From contig NC_057762.1 of the NCBI RefSeq assembly GCF_010389155.1, positions 36,826,055-36,890,054 of the forward strand: a stretch of DNA of 64,000 nt. Reading direction: 5' to 3'. A program made the position numbers and the translations under genes. The notes under the pieces were generated by a model, which was not told the DNA's origin, did no database searches, and worked only from the letters and a program-made list of their open reading frames with translations. Source of the stretch: Erigeron canadensis. Its lineage: Eukaryota; Streptophyta; Magnoliopsida; Asterales; Asteraceae. Every line of letters starts with the position of its first letter. Positions within the stretch are counted from its first letter, which is position 1. Positions 1 through 12,111 of this stretch are shown here, in pieces.

Positions 1-1370
1 ACAATTTGTGATCAATTTGACAGAATAAGAGCACCGTTTGACTTCGATTATTATGACTGCTTAGACTTTTTTCTTTCTTTTTATAAGACAGTAAAATTTT
101 TAATTATATATATATAACATTAAAAAAAACTGGGCTCCCTAATTCCATAAAGAAACGGGTCTCAGTCTGTCGCCCACTTTGTCCACCCTATAAACCGGCC
201 CCGATTGTTTCTATATATTATTGTTTCTAGATAGAAAATTTAATTTTTCATAACTTTTATGGGTGATGAATCCTTTTTTTTTGTAATTGTACTATTCTTT
301 TTAATGTCTAGTCGCGTTTAAAAAAAAAAAAAAAAAAAAAAGAAGATAAATGCGACCTAATGTAATATAAGTTTTGGGCTCGCCCAAAGACATTCACTTA
401 CGAAAGTTTTAAACTAAAACCTCTTCTGAAAGAAAGAAAATAATTAACCACTCGGATAACCTGGTGATAGCTGGAGTTGGGCTTTAAATGTGAAAAAATT
501 ATTTATTTGATCGAAATGCAGGAATAATTGGAAACGGCAATAATACGCATTTAAACAGGGTTTTGTTTTGATGATCAAAAGTGCGATCGAATGATACCCA
601 CTCACGTTTTAAGCCTTTAACCCATGCTTCTATTCTCACGTACGCATGCGTGCTCATGTTGATGTGACCTCTACATGATATTTTGTTATTATTATAGACG
701 ACAAAATTAATGGTTTTACAGTTATATCAAAAATGAGATACTTTAAACAATGGATAATTACTAGAAGTTGCCTTCGAAACAAGGAAGAATAGTCCAAAAA
801 AGAAATATCAATGGGAGTAAAGGATTAAAAAACGGAGTACTCGTATCAGAGTTTATAATATGTTTAGTAGTTAGTTAGATTAATCATGTGGAAATTGTTG
901 AACACAATCTTGGAGCTATTTCCACTACTATCTAATTATCTATTATTATTATTATAGTAAATGTGTATCCTTAAACATTCACTTTTATTAGATTAAATAA
1001 TTGTACCAATCTTAATTAGTTAAAATTTATTTATTTATTTATAATCGTATCAATTTAATTATTGTAGCCTTTTGTAAGGCCATTAAAAAAATAGACAAGG
1101 ACACTTTATTTGATTGGGAAATTCATTAGGCTATCTCCCACATAGCTTTATGTCTAAACAAAGCGCCATAAAAAGGACCAGTCAAGATTCACTCCACAAA
1201 TCATATTAACCATCCGTTCTTCAATTACTCGTATAACCTTTTCTTCTTTGCTTTTCGGAGTGTATCGAAAAGCATACGTTACAATTGCGTAATATTTTTG
1301 TAAATCATAAATTGTAAAAAGGAAAATTGTCATTTTTCTCGGATTTTGAGTCTAATAACTCAATGGTGTA
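1..1370. other. intergenic, no gene seen
   Basis: AT-rich DNA with short homopolymer runs, including an A tract near 320-340. No ORF with recognisable protein similarity and no terminal-repeat structure was found. Confidence 0.6.
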
Positions 1371-1531
1371 TGAGGGATGTTAAGATATAGACATATCTAG
1401 GTAGATGCTTCCAGGTTCTATCAAAATGGTAAAAAAAATAACCTCCGGTCTTTGTATGGGATGAGGATCGAACCTCTATCATCTGTCTCTAGAGGACATG
1501 GTGTTTACCACTGATTCAAACCACGCTGCAT
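1371..1531 (-). mobile_element. degenerate tRNA-derived SINE copy
   Basis: Read on the minus strand, this matches the SINE at 60918-61158. It shares the head around 'ATCAGTGGTAAACACC' (box A region), a box B-like 'AGGTTCGATCCTCAT', and the following segment up to the 'GTAGAAACTGGAAGC'-like stretch. The copy is diverged and lacks a clear tail or target duplication. The 60-71-residue ORFs here are chance reading frames. Confidence 0.6.
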
Positions 1532-1871
1532 GAAAATCATAAATCGTGTTAAGTTATGGAAAAATTTCAAAATCTCCATTGTTACTTTTCGGTTTTTCAT
1601 AAAAGTAATATAAATATTATTATTAAAAGTCTCTGAAAACTTTGGAATTACTGAAATGACGAAGTTTTCTCCTCTAGTCAGAAGCATTCGGGATTATTAT
1701 TTGACTTTATTGTGTCCCAATCGTTTTTGTGGGCTACGAGTCGGTGTAAGAAGCTTACTATCTCTCGGGATGAGTGGTTTATGTCTTTATGAACCCTCTT
1801 TTTTTTGTGTAACTTGTGTGTTTGTCGTTGGGACTAATTTGGGATCACATAGTTTCGTCTTGCTCTCCTAA

Positions 1872-2109
1872 ATACTTTAATTATATCTGTAATTTTTGTT
1901 TGATGTTTAGCAATTTGCGACACTTTTATTTATAATATTTTCCGTTTTAAAAAAAAAAAATCTTTGAAAACTTTGAAAATGCCTTTAGTTTTTGAAATTT
2001 AAAAATTATTGAGGGATTTCTGAAATGAAATATACTTAAAAAACTGTATAATTGAGTTTTCCAAACTAAAGTTTTAATTTAGAAATCCGAGTTTTTGATT
2101 TTCAATGAA
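1872..2109. other. intergenic, nothing recognised
   Basis: AT-rich spacer between the SINE copy and a Helitron 3' terminus. No gene or repeat structure is visible. Confidence 0.5.
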
Positions 2110-2140
2110 CTAGCTAATTAGCCCGGGTTCAACCCGATCT
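2110..2140 (-). mobile_element. Helitron-like 3' terminus
   Basis: On the minus strand a hairpin (CGGGTT/AACCCG, 2124-2136) is followed after about 10 nt by CTAG and a T. That is the 3' end structure of plant Helitrons. The 5' end, at higher coordinates, was not identified. Confidence 0.45.
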
Positions 2141-4680
2141 ACATTATTAAAAAGTTAAAACCAAAAAATATATACAGCTATGTATATAATTTAGGAGAGT
2201 TGTGTATGTCATTAACCCTATTTGCTTCTTTGGCTTGATGGGAGGGGGATTTAGGGGAATTATTACACATACCGCTCGTAATTGTTGAAACCATGCTTGG
2301 TTGTATGTACATAGACATGTTTATTACATTTGTAGGTTGATGTTTAATATGTTTAAATGCCTCTTTTACTATATATTGTCCATTTTAAGCTAAAGTGCGT
2401 TATGTGGTGACTGTTATTCTTCTCTAATTATAACGTAGTCAGATAATACTCGACCAACATGTATGGTTACTAAACTTTTTACACTCTCTATCTTTTTCCT
2501 CTTTTTGGTCGGAGATGTTTTTGAAAGTAGTCTATCTATTGTCGTATAGGGTTAAGGTTGTCTACATTCTAACTCTTCCAAACACGGCTTTTGCCGGATT
2601 AGGTACCGTTGTTGTTAGTATTTAATTTGTTGTCAACACATTATAATTTTTGATATGGAGATAGCAACATATTTATAAAGATAAACATTAATATATAAAC
2701 ACGACTAGGTTATAAAAAAAGTAAAACTAACTACCATAAATCAGTGGTAGATATAGAATTAAAAATCAAAAGAGCTATAATACAATCGATCATTTTTCAT
2801 ATTAATTTTTAAAAAATATAAGGTTACAAAAAAAATGTAGAAAAATAAATAACATAGGGCCTAATACAAAAAAAAAGGTTTTAAGGTTACAATATAATAT
2901 GTAAAAAAATAAATAACATAGGGCCTAATATAAAAAAATAGATTTTTGAAAATAAAAAAAATTTATAACATCATAAATTTGTAGAAAATAACTTAAGAGA
3001 AAATATGGCATGCCACATAGGAAAAAAAGTTCTAGAAACAATTTTGTTTTATTTATATAAGATATATTACTAGTCCTAATACCCGTATGATGTACGGTAA
3101 CTATATAGATCGTATCATAAAGAAATTCAACTATGCCTTATACTTGATTTAGTTTGTATGAAATAAATTGTGGTTAAAATAAACCAATGATCGAAGTGAA
3201 GTTATAATAAAGAGTAATGATAACTATAATATATGTTTAGTTTGAGTTTTACATTTACCTTAAATTTTTACAATCACATAAAATCGAAACTTGTAAACAT
3301 AGTGGATGACGACAAATAACCTTGTAATTTCAAAACGTAAACTCAAATTTTTGTAGTTTTCATGTTAATAACTTATTATTATAAGTATTATAAGTAATAG
3401 GAGTTGAACAATTGAGAAAGAAAAAAAACAATTTTATTATTGAAAAAACACCAATCAAATAAGGTTACAATGTGTTTTCTATATATAAGCCAATAATTAG
3501 AGTTTAATTCCAAGTTTAATAAGAAAATGAAATCTATATACAACTAAAAAAACTAACTTAATAAAATAAATAAATTAAAAGGGCACATGTCGATTAAAGA
3601 TTACACACTATGTGTCATTTCAAAAACATCTCAATTCTGTTTTAGGTAGATTATATTATATATTATATATTATATATTATATATATAAAAAGTACATGAT
3701 ATGAAACCATATACATGTAAGATCGAAATTCACGAATTAAATATTGTGTTTGGAGTAACTAACCCTTATTAGGTTACAACACAATTACATTACATTAAAT
3801 AACTAAATACGTATGGATAATTAGAAAGAATAATTTATTAGAATACATATATACCAAAATTATAACTAAATAATTATTATTTAATTAGTTCTATAATATT
3901 AATATATATTAAAAAATTTTGTTGGGACCAAGGTGACACATGTCACTTCAAAATTATCCTACGTGTCGATCAAAGAATACATTAATTATGTTTTAGTATA
4001 TTGGTAGATATGAACATGCTTTAATAGTTCTACGTTTTACATGGTTTTTTTGAGAGTATTATGGAGAACACTCATAATTTTCTAAAACAAAACCTCATAC
4101 TTTCCTAATTAATCTATACAAAGACATGAAGATTACCAGTAGTGATATTCTTTGTAAAAAAAAATTTTGAAAATAGAAATTCTTATAAACATGATTGATA
4201 ATACTTGTTCTACTTCCGGAAACTAGAAAGTACTATTAAACATTTGAAAGGGTATTTTCAAGAGACTGTTCTTTTTTCTTTTCTTTGTTTAGAAAAACAT
4301 ATTTACCCATTTTAGACAACAAATTTGGTGAAATGTATTTGTCACCTTTAATATGAGTAGCACCAATGCTTTGCTTTAAATATGGACTTTTAAGTTAACA
4401 AATATATGTGATTGCCATCAAAATTGATAGGAATAGGGAAGAAAATTAATGAAATTCATATATTATATTATAATTTTTAAAAGAATATGTTTAGATGATT
4501 AACCATTATTCTAAGAGTGCAGAAGATGGACGCTATTTTTACTCGACACCCGAAATTGACATGTGATAACACCACCTCTACCATCTGACATGAATTGGCA
4601 TGCGATATTGCAAGTCAAATTGGTATACTAATGGAGGTGTTCACCCCCTTTACTAATTAGTAATTACCATAAAGTTATTA
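2141..4680. other. AT-rich intergenic region with minor repeats
   Basis: No gene was seen. Contents: a short tandem duplication around 2834-2940 (a repeated 'AATAACATAGGGCCTAATA' core), an AT microsatellite at about 3652-3686, and two similar segments near 3585-3640 and 3930-3990 that both contain 'ACATGTC' with 'GTGTC' motifs. Confidence 0.5.
3070..3100 (-). mobile_element. Helitron-like 3' terminus
   Basis: The minus strand has a CCGTA/TACGG stem (3083-3097), about 10 nt of spacer, then CTAG and T. The 5' boundary was not found. Confidence 0.45.
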
Positions 4681-4688
4681 TATTTACC

Positions 4689-5380
4689 TTAGGGATGTGC
4701 ACGGTTTGGTCTAAACCGGCTAAACCGTTTAAACCGAAGTAATTAGTTGGATTGGTCGGGTTTGAAATCAAAAACTTAGACCGTCGGTTTGTCTTTTTCA
4801 TAAACCACTCCTATGATTTGGTTCATGGTTTTAGACTTTTATCAAACCGAGTTAACCAAACCGGACCATTTATTTATATTACTTTATTTCATATATATAT
4901 ATATATTCAATATTATAAATTATAAAATATTAGCTTTGCAAAAGTTTGAAAATATTCAAATTCTTATCTTGATCTTTAAGATAATTTTTAGCAATCAATT
5001 ACCAAGCTAATTTATATGATTTTTATAATCCTAAAATGATGAATCCTCCATTGGGTATACACAAACTGTTTGCGTTGTTGAAAATATTAATTTCTACTTT
5101 TTCTTTTCAGTTATTTAATGTATTTTCAACACTTTATATTTCATTTCAAGTATGTGTGAAACTTTTGCAAGTTGGTATTACTAGAAGTTTTAATATATTG
5201 TATGTTAAAAGTGTGATAACCGTCTAACCGGACCAAACCAAACCGGTTAATTGGTTTTGGTTGGTTTGGTTTGGCATAACAATTTGGACGGATTGGTTCA
5301 AAAAATCGTTGATCCGTTTACATTGGTTTAGTTGAGATTCTTAGTAAAAACCGGCTAAACCTGAACCATGCAGATCCCTA
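4689..5380. mobile_element. hAT-like non-autonomous element, CGGTTTGGT-motif type
   Basis: The termini are inverted: TTAGGGATGTGCACGG on the left and CATGCAGATCCCTA on the right. 'ATTTACC' flanks both sides (4682-4688 and 5381-5387). About 180 bp at each end is built of repeated AACCGG/TTTGGTTT-type motifs in opposite orientation around an AT-rich centre. The short ORFs inside are not similar to transposase. Confidence 0.65.
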
Positions 5381-5538
5381 ATTTACCCCCATAATATGTT
5401 TTTAAAAATCTTTTTGAAATCATAATTTTTTGATATCACAATCTAGTGGCATGTGTATTTTAATATTTATTTTATCAATCGCATCTCTTAATTTTGACTT
5501 ATGTAATGATATCATTGTTTAAAAGTTATTAAAAATAT

Positions 5539-5785
5539 ATTTTTGTTAACGTTCAAATGGTCAGAGCCTGTTCGTCTCATTTATCGGCCCTTACATCCTT
5601 TGGGCAGGATGTCATTCGAATTACAGGGAATCACAGAGGGAGGAAAACCTCCTATTAATCCGCCAAATGGAACGACGATAAATAGTAGTAAACCTTCCTC
5701 CCCTCAGGATACGAACTCGGGTCTCCCCAGGCCCAAAACCTTCATGGGAGGACTGAGATATCACTGAGGTTTTTACCTCAATACT
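5539..5785 (-). mobile_element. tRNA-derived SINE with target duplication
   Basis: Read on the minus strand, this has a tRNA-like head with a box B-like 'GAGTTCGTATCC' and then a unique body. It is flanked by a direct repeat (5523-5538 and 5786-5801, 15 of 16 identical, beginning AAGTTATTAAAAA), as expected for LINE-mobilised insertion. It belongs to a different family from the SINE at 60.9 kb. The 74-codon ORF inside is incidental. Confidence 0.7.
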
Positions 5786-6002
5786 AAGTTATTAAAAACA
5801 TACATTAGAACGATTAGCCATCTTTTAATAAAGTCAATTCTCACGAATATGATTAAATGCATGATGACAATGGTGTTGGTGGTGACGATGGTGAAGAAGT
5901 GGTTTGATAGATAAGAATAAATGATATCGGGGAGTAGAGAAAAATATAGATTTTTCTGATGCATTCAATCGAGTATGTCTTCTTTAAACACATGTTATTT
6001 AT

Positions 6003-6280
6003 ACTAGCACGGTAACTGCGCAATGCGGCGGTGGTTGTGACGGTGACGGTGTGGTGGTGGGAGCGACTGTTAGTGGTGGAGGCGGCGTCAAGTGGTGTAG
6101 ATAGTCGATGTAAAAGTAATTGATTTAAAAGGTTAATAAAGATATTTAAGTATATAAAGATAAAGGATCAGTAGTGTAATTTAATCATTAATGTTATTTT
6201 AAATAATTTTCGCATATAACAATTAAAGATAGAGTTGTTTTTTTATTAGATATTATAAAAGTATATATTAGGTGTATAGA
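6003..6280 (-). mobile_element. short non-autonomous Helitron-like element
   Basis: On the minus strand it starts TCTATACACC and ends with a GC-rich stretch (a CGCCGCATTGCGC-type hairpin) followed by CTAGT. The interior has the family signature seen elsewhere here: a 'GTAGATAGTCGATGTAAA'-like segment next to GGTGGCGGCGTC-rich sequence. It has no coding capacity. Confidence 0.55.
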
Positions 6281-6369
6281 AGAATTAAGATTAAGAAATG
6301 GTGGTATTTTGGGTATAAAAAAGTGTTGAGTTTCCTAAAATAGAAGAATTCAATATGTTTTATAAGGGA

Positions 6370-6592
6370 CAAGCATAGTGTTTGCGCGTTGCGGCGGCTA
6401 GAAGGCGGGTGGTGGAGATTGAGGGAGGCGGTGGAGAAGAAGGGTGGCGACAGAGGGTGATCGAAGGTCGATGAGAGTGTATAATGATTAATGAAAATGA
6501 AGAAACGAGAGTATATGAAAATTTAATGTTTAAATAGAGGTATTTTAGAAAGAAAAATTATGCTTACTTTCTTAATTTTATTCTCTTTATAG
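6370..6592 (-). mobile_element. short non-autonomous Helitron-like element, degenerate
   Basis: The minus strand begins TCTATAAAGAG and ends with a CCGCCGCAACGCGC hairpin-like segment and a degenerate terminus (CTTGT in place of CTAGT). The interior is rich in GGTGG/GGCG and resembles the neighbouring copy at 6003-6280. Confidence 0.4.
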
Positions 6593-7453
6593 AAGAAGAA
6601 GTAAGACGATCTTTTGCTTATGTAAAACTTATCTCGATGACTCTCTGTTGTATAATAACTTGATTTTTTATGTTATCCTAATTCAACACAGTATAGACTT
6701 TATATTTCGACTTCAACTTATATTCGTTTGATTGGTTAATTGTCAATACTAAGTTTGAACCTACAAACTTCATGTTCCGCTTGTACTATGTCATAAGCAA
6801 AAATCAATAGTTACTCTTAAATTATAAGTTCCATTTTAGGACTAACATATTATATTCACATATGCTTATGCCTGTATCATGAAGGGAATATGACATCACG
6901 TATACTTTTAGTTGAAATATTTCAAGTAATGATAATTGATAAGGCTTGAGCAAATGAGAGAAATAGGCGAACCATAGGCTTTTAACTCGCATACTTTGAC
7001 CCCATAATTTTGTTGATTTTTTAGTGAAAACCGGTAATATATGTTGACCAAAAGCGCAATCAAATTGGGTTTGGCTACCTGATTTTTTTCCACTTGTATA
7101 CACTCACTAACAGAAAATATCAATCATAACAAAAAAATGTAAGGTACTTATGACACTTTTATCTAAGTATTTAAATAAATAAATAAATGACAAAATAAAC
7201 AAAATACAAGGGCTAATTGTTTGTAAAGTATTCTAAGTAGTTTGTATCATATAGCTTTATAGGGGTCCTAACAATAAACACGTCCTTTGCGGAACTAAAC
7301 TTGACCAAAAAACATCTATCGTAGATTTGTAGGTCCATGTTAGTAGCTAAGAACATCTCCAATGACATCAAGTTATTAAAGACTAATTTCAATGTCTCTA
7401 TTATTAATATATGATATTTTATTAAGCGTGTTAGTTGAAGTTATAAACAATTA
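6593..7453. other. intergenic, no gene seen
   Basis: AT-rich. ORFs of 71 and 93 codons on the minus strand overlap in different frames and resemble no protein family I know. Confidence 0.5.
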
Positions 7454-7770
7454 TCTATATTATTATATAAAAGAAATAACACTCTCTCTCATCAAATGTT
7501 GAAATGTAACCATGCGAATGTACAGGAATGTCCTTCCTTTATTTCAATTAAAATGCATTCCTATTTAAACTATTTTCACAATTTCACTTCAATTGAATAT
7601 CCACTTATATTGTTAATACGTGGATTTTTTGTTACTGTTGGTAGATATTGAAGCTACGGTATCATCGTGGTATCTCGCTTAATTAATTGTTCACTGATAC
7701 TGTTTTTGGTAATCACGATATCGAACGTATTGTCAATGGTATCCGCTGCAACGCGCGGGTAGCATGCTAT
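7454..7770 (+). mobile_element. short non-autonomous Helitron-like element
   Basis: It begins TCTATATTATTATATAAAAG after an A and ends with a CCGCTGCAACGCGCGGG hairpin followed by 'TAGCATGCTAT', a slightly degenerate Helitron 3' end. It has no coding capacity. Confidence 0.5.
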
Positions 7771-8706
7771 TTTCTTAAAAGGAATTTAGAATTGAGTGTG
7801 AGTGTATAGAAAAAAATCTTTGATCAAATAGCTTGAGGAACATCAACCTTTAAAATAAAAAAGTCATTCTCTCCAATGGTAAAAAACTATTCAAAATCTT
7901 TTCCTTTTAAAAAAAGTTTTTCATCAACTTCCCATTGAAGATGCTCTAATTACAAAAACATCTTTGTGAGACTAAACTTGAGGGAATTCCCTTCCCTAAA
8001 CTTGACAGAAATGTCTAGTAGCTAATTACCTCTAAAAGCTCTTCATGAAACCATTCATTTATGATGAATACCAAAGGATAATATTAGCGACGAGACTATG
8101 CAGATGAGATAGTCCTTGGATAAAACATAGGCTCCTTAATTTTATTTTCATTTTGGGTTACTTTTAAAGCCGATCTCATAAATGACGAGGGATGAAATTG
8201 ATCTATTTAAAAGAGTTCTGATGGAGTCATTTTGGTTGCAACGTCGGGCAATTGTTAACGTAACTAATAACAGCTCTAGACATATGACATCTTTTCACTA
8301 AACAACCGACTAACTTGCTTAGATATATAGTCCACGGTAACGGTAAGATTTACCATTTTACAACGATAGAAGGTGTAGCTGTCAAAATGGTAAGATCCCT
8401 TTCTAGTGAACTTGCAATACTTGAGGCTAGTTGGCTCAAATTCACTGGTTGGAGACTTGGATCATAAACAAAACTATCATTTGCCTTTGTAAAATTTGTA
8501 TAATATAATATAACTGGGTCATTTCAGTTTGCCCATAATACTACTCTACAATCACACTGCTACTACACAAAGAAATAAATCTATCATACCATATTTTTTT
8601 ACGAATCTATTACCATTAGAGGTTAAATACTTGTACAGTCTCTTATGTGAATTGTATTATATGTTAGATTAATAAGAAAAAAAGAAACATGATATGTTCC
8701 CATTAT
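7771..8706. other. intergenic, no gene seen
   Basis: No reading frame or repeat with recognisable identity was found. Confidence 0.5.
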
Positions 8707-9140
8707 CAAGGTTGCGAAACTCGAGAATCGAGGTCGGATCGGAGAGGTGGTAAGTCATGATTTTTTAAAATCGGATCGGTAAATAGTGAGTTTTTTATAT
8801 ATAAAATAATAGTTTTTCAAATCATATGTATGAAAAAATTAAAAAAATATATAAAACTTCAAACTTAAACATAATATAATTTTTCAACTTAAACATAATT
8901 ATCTACAACAATAAAATAATTCATAAAAGCTTTAACAACAAAAAAAAAGTTTGACTTTAGTTGAACATAGCTGATACTCTTGACCGATACAACCGACTCT
9001 TGACCGATACGACCATCTTGACCAAGTTGACCCGTGTCTATAACTTTCGCCGGTTTTCAGACCGAGTATAGCAAACTCGTATCGCTAATCGGCCGATACA
9101 CGATCCGATTTCATTGTATCAGTCGAGTTTCACAACAATG
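8707..9140. mobile_element. inverted-repeat element, CAAGGTTGYGAAACTCGA type
   Basis: The left end, CAAGGTTGCGAAACTCGA, is inverted at the right end (CATTGTTGTGAAACTCGA read on the minus strand, 15 of 18 identical). Sub-terminal GATCGG/CCGATC motifs repeat on both sides. The 8-bp flanks, CCCATTAT and TTCATTAT, agree at six positions. The size and flank length suggest a hAT-type MITE. Confidence 0.55.
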
Positions 9141-9543
9141 TTCATTATTTATACAATTATAATGTCATGTTACAACTTCACCGTATATTATTTAAAAAAT
9201 AAATAAATTAATATACTTTATATTATTAGACACTTCAATTAAGACACTCACATACATATATGTATGCAATATATTTATCTATAAAGAATCTTTACATTCA
9301 TTTTAAAAAATTTTGAATTCAATTTTTAAGTGAAGAATTGATCTCATACATTTATTTGTTGAAATTGGTATAGACCATTATTTTATCAATAAAATCATTT
9401 TCAATTTATATATGATTTTCAATCTTTTCATTTATGTTCCATCCTCGAACCCCCATCCCACCTTGTATAACATAAAAAAAACCTAATAATCATTTATTTA
9501 TTATTTAATAAGTATAAAATAATTAATCTACGAAAAATTATAT

Positions 9544-9960
9544 CATAGTTGTTAAACTCTTACGAGTCGAATTACACCAAAAATGAGTCGACTCGTTAGG
9601 TGACTGATTTTTGTCCAGACTCTTACGAGTTGTTGTGTGAACTTGAACCGAGTCACAAACTTATAATTATTGTAGTTGGATATTATGGTTATATATTATA
9701 CTTAATTTGTTACATTATTTTGCGTATTATCTATATAGTTTTGATTATTTTATTACGAATTTGGAGATAAATTGTACGTTTATGTCTCAAAACTATTGAA
9801 TATGTAATATTTTGGTAAATTTATTAAGATAATGAACTAATATTTTGCTTCGAAAGACGTCAAATATATATCTTACAAGTCGAATCACGTTCTGAATCAC
9901 GGGTAAAAAAATCATGTTTTCGAGTCGAGTCGAGTCAAAAGTTACGAGTCGAAAACTATG
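9544..9960. mobile_element. inverted-repeat element, ACGAGTCGA-motif type
   Basis: CATAGTTGTTAAACTC on the left faces its inverse (CATAGTTTTCGACTC on the minus strand) on the right. Sub-terminal 'TTACGAGTCGA' and 'GAGTCGAGTCGAG' motifs repeat in opposite orientation. The flanks are AT-rich and similar but do not define a clean duplication. The termini resemble those of the element at 8707-9140. Confidence 0.5.
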
Positions 9961-11262
9961 GATTTTATATCTAAGTTTAGATAACAATCACGTATTTGCT
10001 TATATATATAATGGAAAAAGTGAATATAAGACTGTCCAGTACCTAAGCTTAGGTGTGAAACCCCTCATACAAATTTTTTAATATTTTTTGATTAATGAAT
10101 AAATATTTAGACCCCATAAATTTTATAGATTAAAAAACAATATATTAATGTTACACACCTAAACTTAGATATTCCATCCCCATATATAATTCGTGTAACA
10201 ATTATAAAAAAAAAAAGGGACTTGATAGTTGATAAGCAACCATTAGAGGACAAAATAAGGGAACTTCCAGGCCCTGGTACAGCCCTGTCCTCAAAGAGTG
10301 AGAATCAGACAGGCTCAACAGTGCCCTTCTATGGACCATCATTTTCCCTTTAATTCCAAACCCCACCTAATAAAATAATCAACCCCAGACCCCTACCCCC
10401 CAATATAGAAGCTTGCATTACACACATTCCACATCTAAAATCACAATCCAAACATCAAAGCACAACTCACCCTGCACAACATACAAATTACAAAACCAAC
10501 ATACATATCAATCTGGTAATTTTGGACTAGTAAAAGTTTTGCCCTGCTCTGAGAACCCATTCCTAACAAAAGAATAATGAAAATGTAGGAAAAGACAAGG
10601 CAACAAAAACATCTCATGATCACTAACACTAATGGAGATATAGATACACATACATACATATACATATTTCATCTCTCTCTCTCTATCTTTAATGGATATC
10701 ATGTAGAACAACAGAAAGAGCAAACTGGACCAGCCATTGTCATTAGCAGCCTTTTAAAAATTTCTTACTTTTCAATCCCAAACCAGACCCATCTGCTTAT
10801 TTTGTTCTTTTTAATGCTTTTCTTTATAACCACTTCTTGATGGCCTGTAGGAGACACTTTCTTCAACCACACCCTCCTACCCCTACCCACTCTATATTTA
10901 TAATTTTCTGTTCAGGTTTTTTGCTTAAAACTTGCATTTCATCTTTGTGAATGCATGTTCAAGATTTGTTACAATCAACAAGCTAGGGTCCCATTTGATT
11001 GAAAAATGTCATCTTTTCAACAGTTTTTAAAGATTCTCTTTTTCTTTTTTCTTCACTAAAGTTTAGTGCACTTTTAGGTTTTTAATCAAACTTGTTGAAC
11101 TCCATTTTTTCCCCATTAGATTTTTCAGATCAACCTATAGTAGTTTTACACAAATCTTGGGAATTTGATATATTTTTTTTCTTTAATAAAGAATTGAAGT
11201 CCAGAGGGACTTAAAGAGGGTAGCTTGATACTAGTTTAGACAGATATTAGAAGTCAAACATA
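9961..11262. other. upstream region of the ZF-HD gene
   Basis: No gene was seen. The last ~1 kb is probably promoter and leader of the ZF-HD gene. It includes a CT-rich microsatellite (about 10670-10688), a TATA-like 'CTATATTTATA' near 10891, and a pyrimidine-rich stretch of about 330 nt before the ATG. ORFs here run on both strands and none is recognisable. Confidence 0.4.
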
Positions 11263-12111
11263 ATGGATGCTAGAGACAGAAAGACTATAAATCACAATAA
11301 CCCATCTCAATCTAACCAAGATTCACCTTCCATCTTCACTTATGCACCTTTAAATTCTTCAAACATCACAAGAAATCAAACCCCAGATCAGCAAAGAAAC
11401 TATTACAATGTATTTCAAGACCAACAAATGGAAGCTAATAGAGAAACAAGGGAATCAAACCCATACCCATTTCCAGATCCAGATCCAGTGTCCCAAACAC
11501 CACCACCACCATTAGATACAACTCCAATTGTTAGATATAGAGAATGCTTAAAAAACCATGCTGCAAGTATAGGAACACATGCTGTAGATGGTTGTGGTGA
11601 GTTCATGCCTAATGGTGAAGAAGGCACTCCAGAAAGTTTAAAATGTGCAGCCTGTGAATGTCACAGAAGTTTTCACAGAAGAGAAGTTGATGGTGAGCCA
11701 CAGCCCACTGCAATAATACATAACCAACAGCAGCCACAGCCATCTAGAGTTGCTGCTGCAGCTACAATGCAGCCACCTCACAGCTATAGATACAGCCATG
11801 GCCATATGCAACCAATGATGGTTGCATTTGGTGGAACTAGTAATGTGGCACAAACAGAATCATCAAGTGAGGATCTTGACATGTTTAGAACACACACTGG
11901 ACAACAGCCATCAAAGAAAAGATTTAGGACTAAATTCTCAGAAGAACAGAAGGAAAAAATGCATGATTTTGCTGAGAAAATAGGGTGGAGGATTCAAAAG
12001 CAAGATGAAGAAGAGATATTGCAGTTTTGCAATGAAGTTGGATTGAAAAGGAAAGTGTTTAAAGTATGGATGCATAACTGCAAACAAGCTTCAAAGAAGA
12101 AACAAGAGTAA
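11263..12111 (+). CDS. zinc-finger homeodomain (ZF-HD) transcription factor
   Basis: Intronless, 282 residues, typical of plant ZF-HD genes. The N-terminal third is low-complexity and rich in N, Q and P. The ZF-HD dimerisation domain starts at about residue 90 (VRYRECLKNHA), with C95, H99 and the later C-x2-C-E-C-H-R-S-F-H-R-R set as zinc ligands. The C-terminal atypical homeodomain runs from about 218 (KKRFRTKF) to 282 and ends in the helix 3 signature KVWMHN followed by C where family members commonly have a second N. In this family the finger mediates homo- and heterodimers in the nucleus and the homeodomain binds DNA. The protein ends a few residues after the homeodomain, as usual. Subfamily number was not assigned. 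The first in-frame ATG gives a standard family length. Confidence 0.95.
   Translation: MDARDRKTINHNNPSQSNQDSPSIFTYAPLNSSNITRNQTPDQQRNYYNVFQDQQMEANRETRESNPYPFPDPDPVSQTPPPPLDTTPIVRYRECLKNHAASIGTHAVDGCGEFMPNGEEGTPESLKCAACECHRSFHRREVDGEPQPTAIIHNQQQPQPSRVAAAATMQPPHSYRYSHGHMQPMMVAFGGTSNVAQTESSSEDLDMFRTHTGQQPSKKRFRTKFSEEQKEKMHDFAEKIGWRIQKQDEEEILQFCNEVGLKRKVFKVWMHNCKQASKKKQE

Noticed and set aside
5543..5767. 74-codon ORF
   Set aside because: Lies inside a minus-strand SINE defined by target duplications.
10441..10840. several overlapping ORFs upstream of the ZF-HD gene
   Set aside because: Different frames on both strands are open in low-complexity promoter sequence; none resembles a protein.
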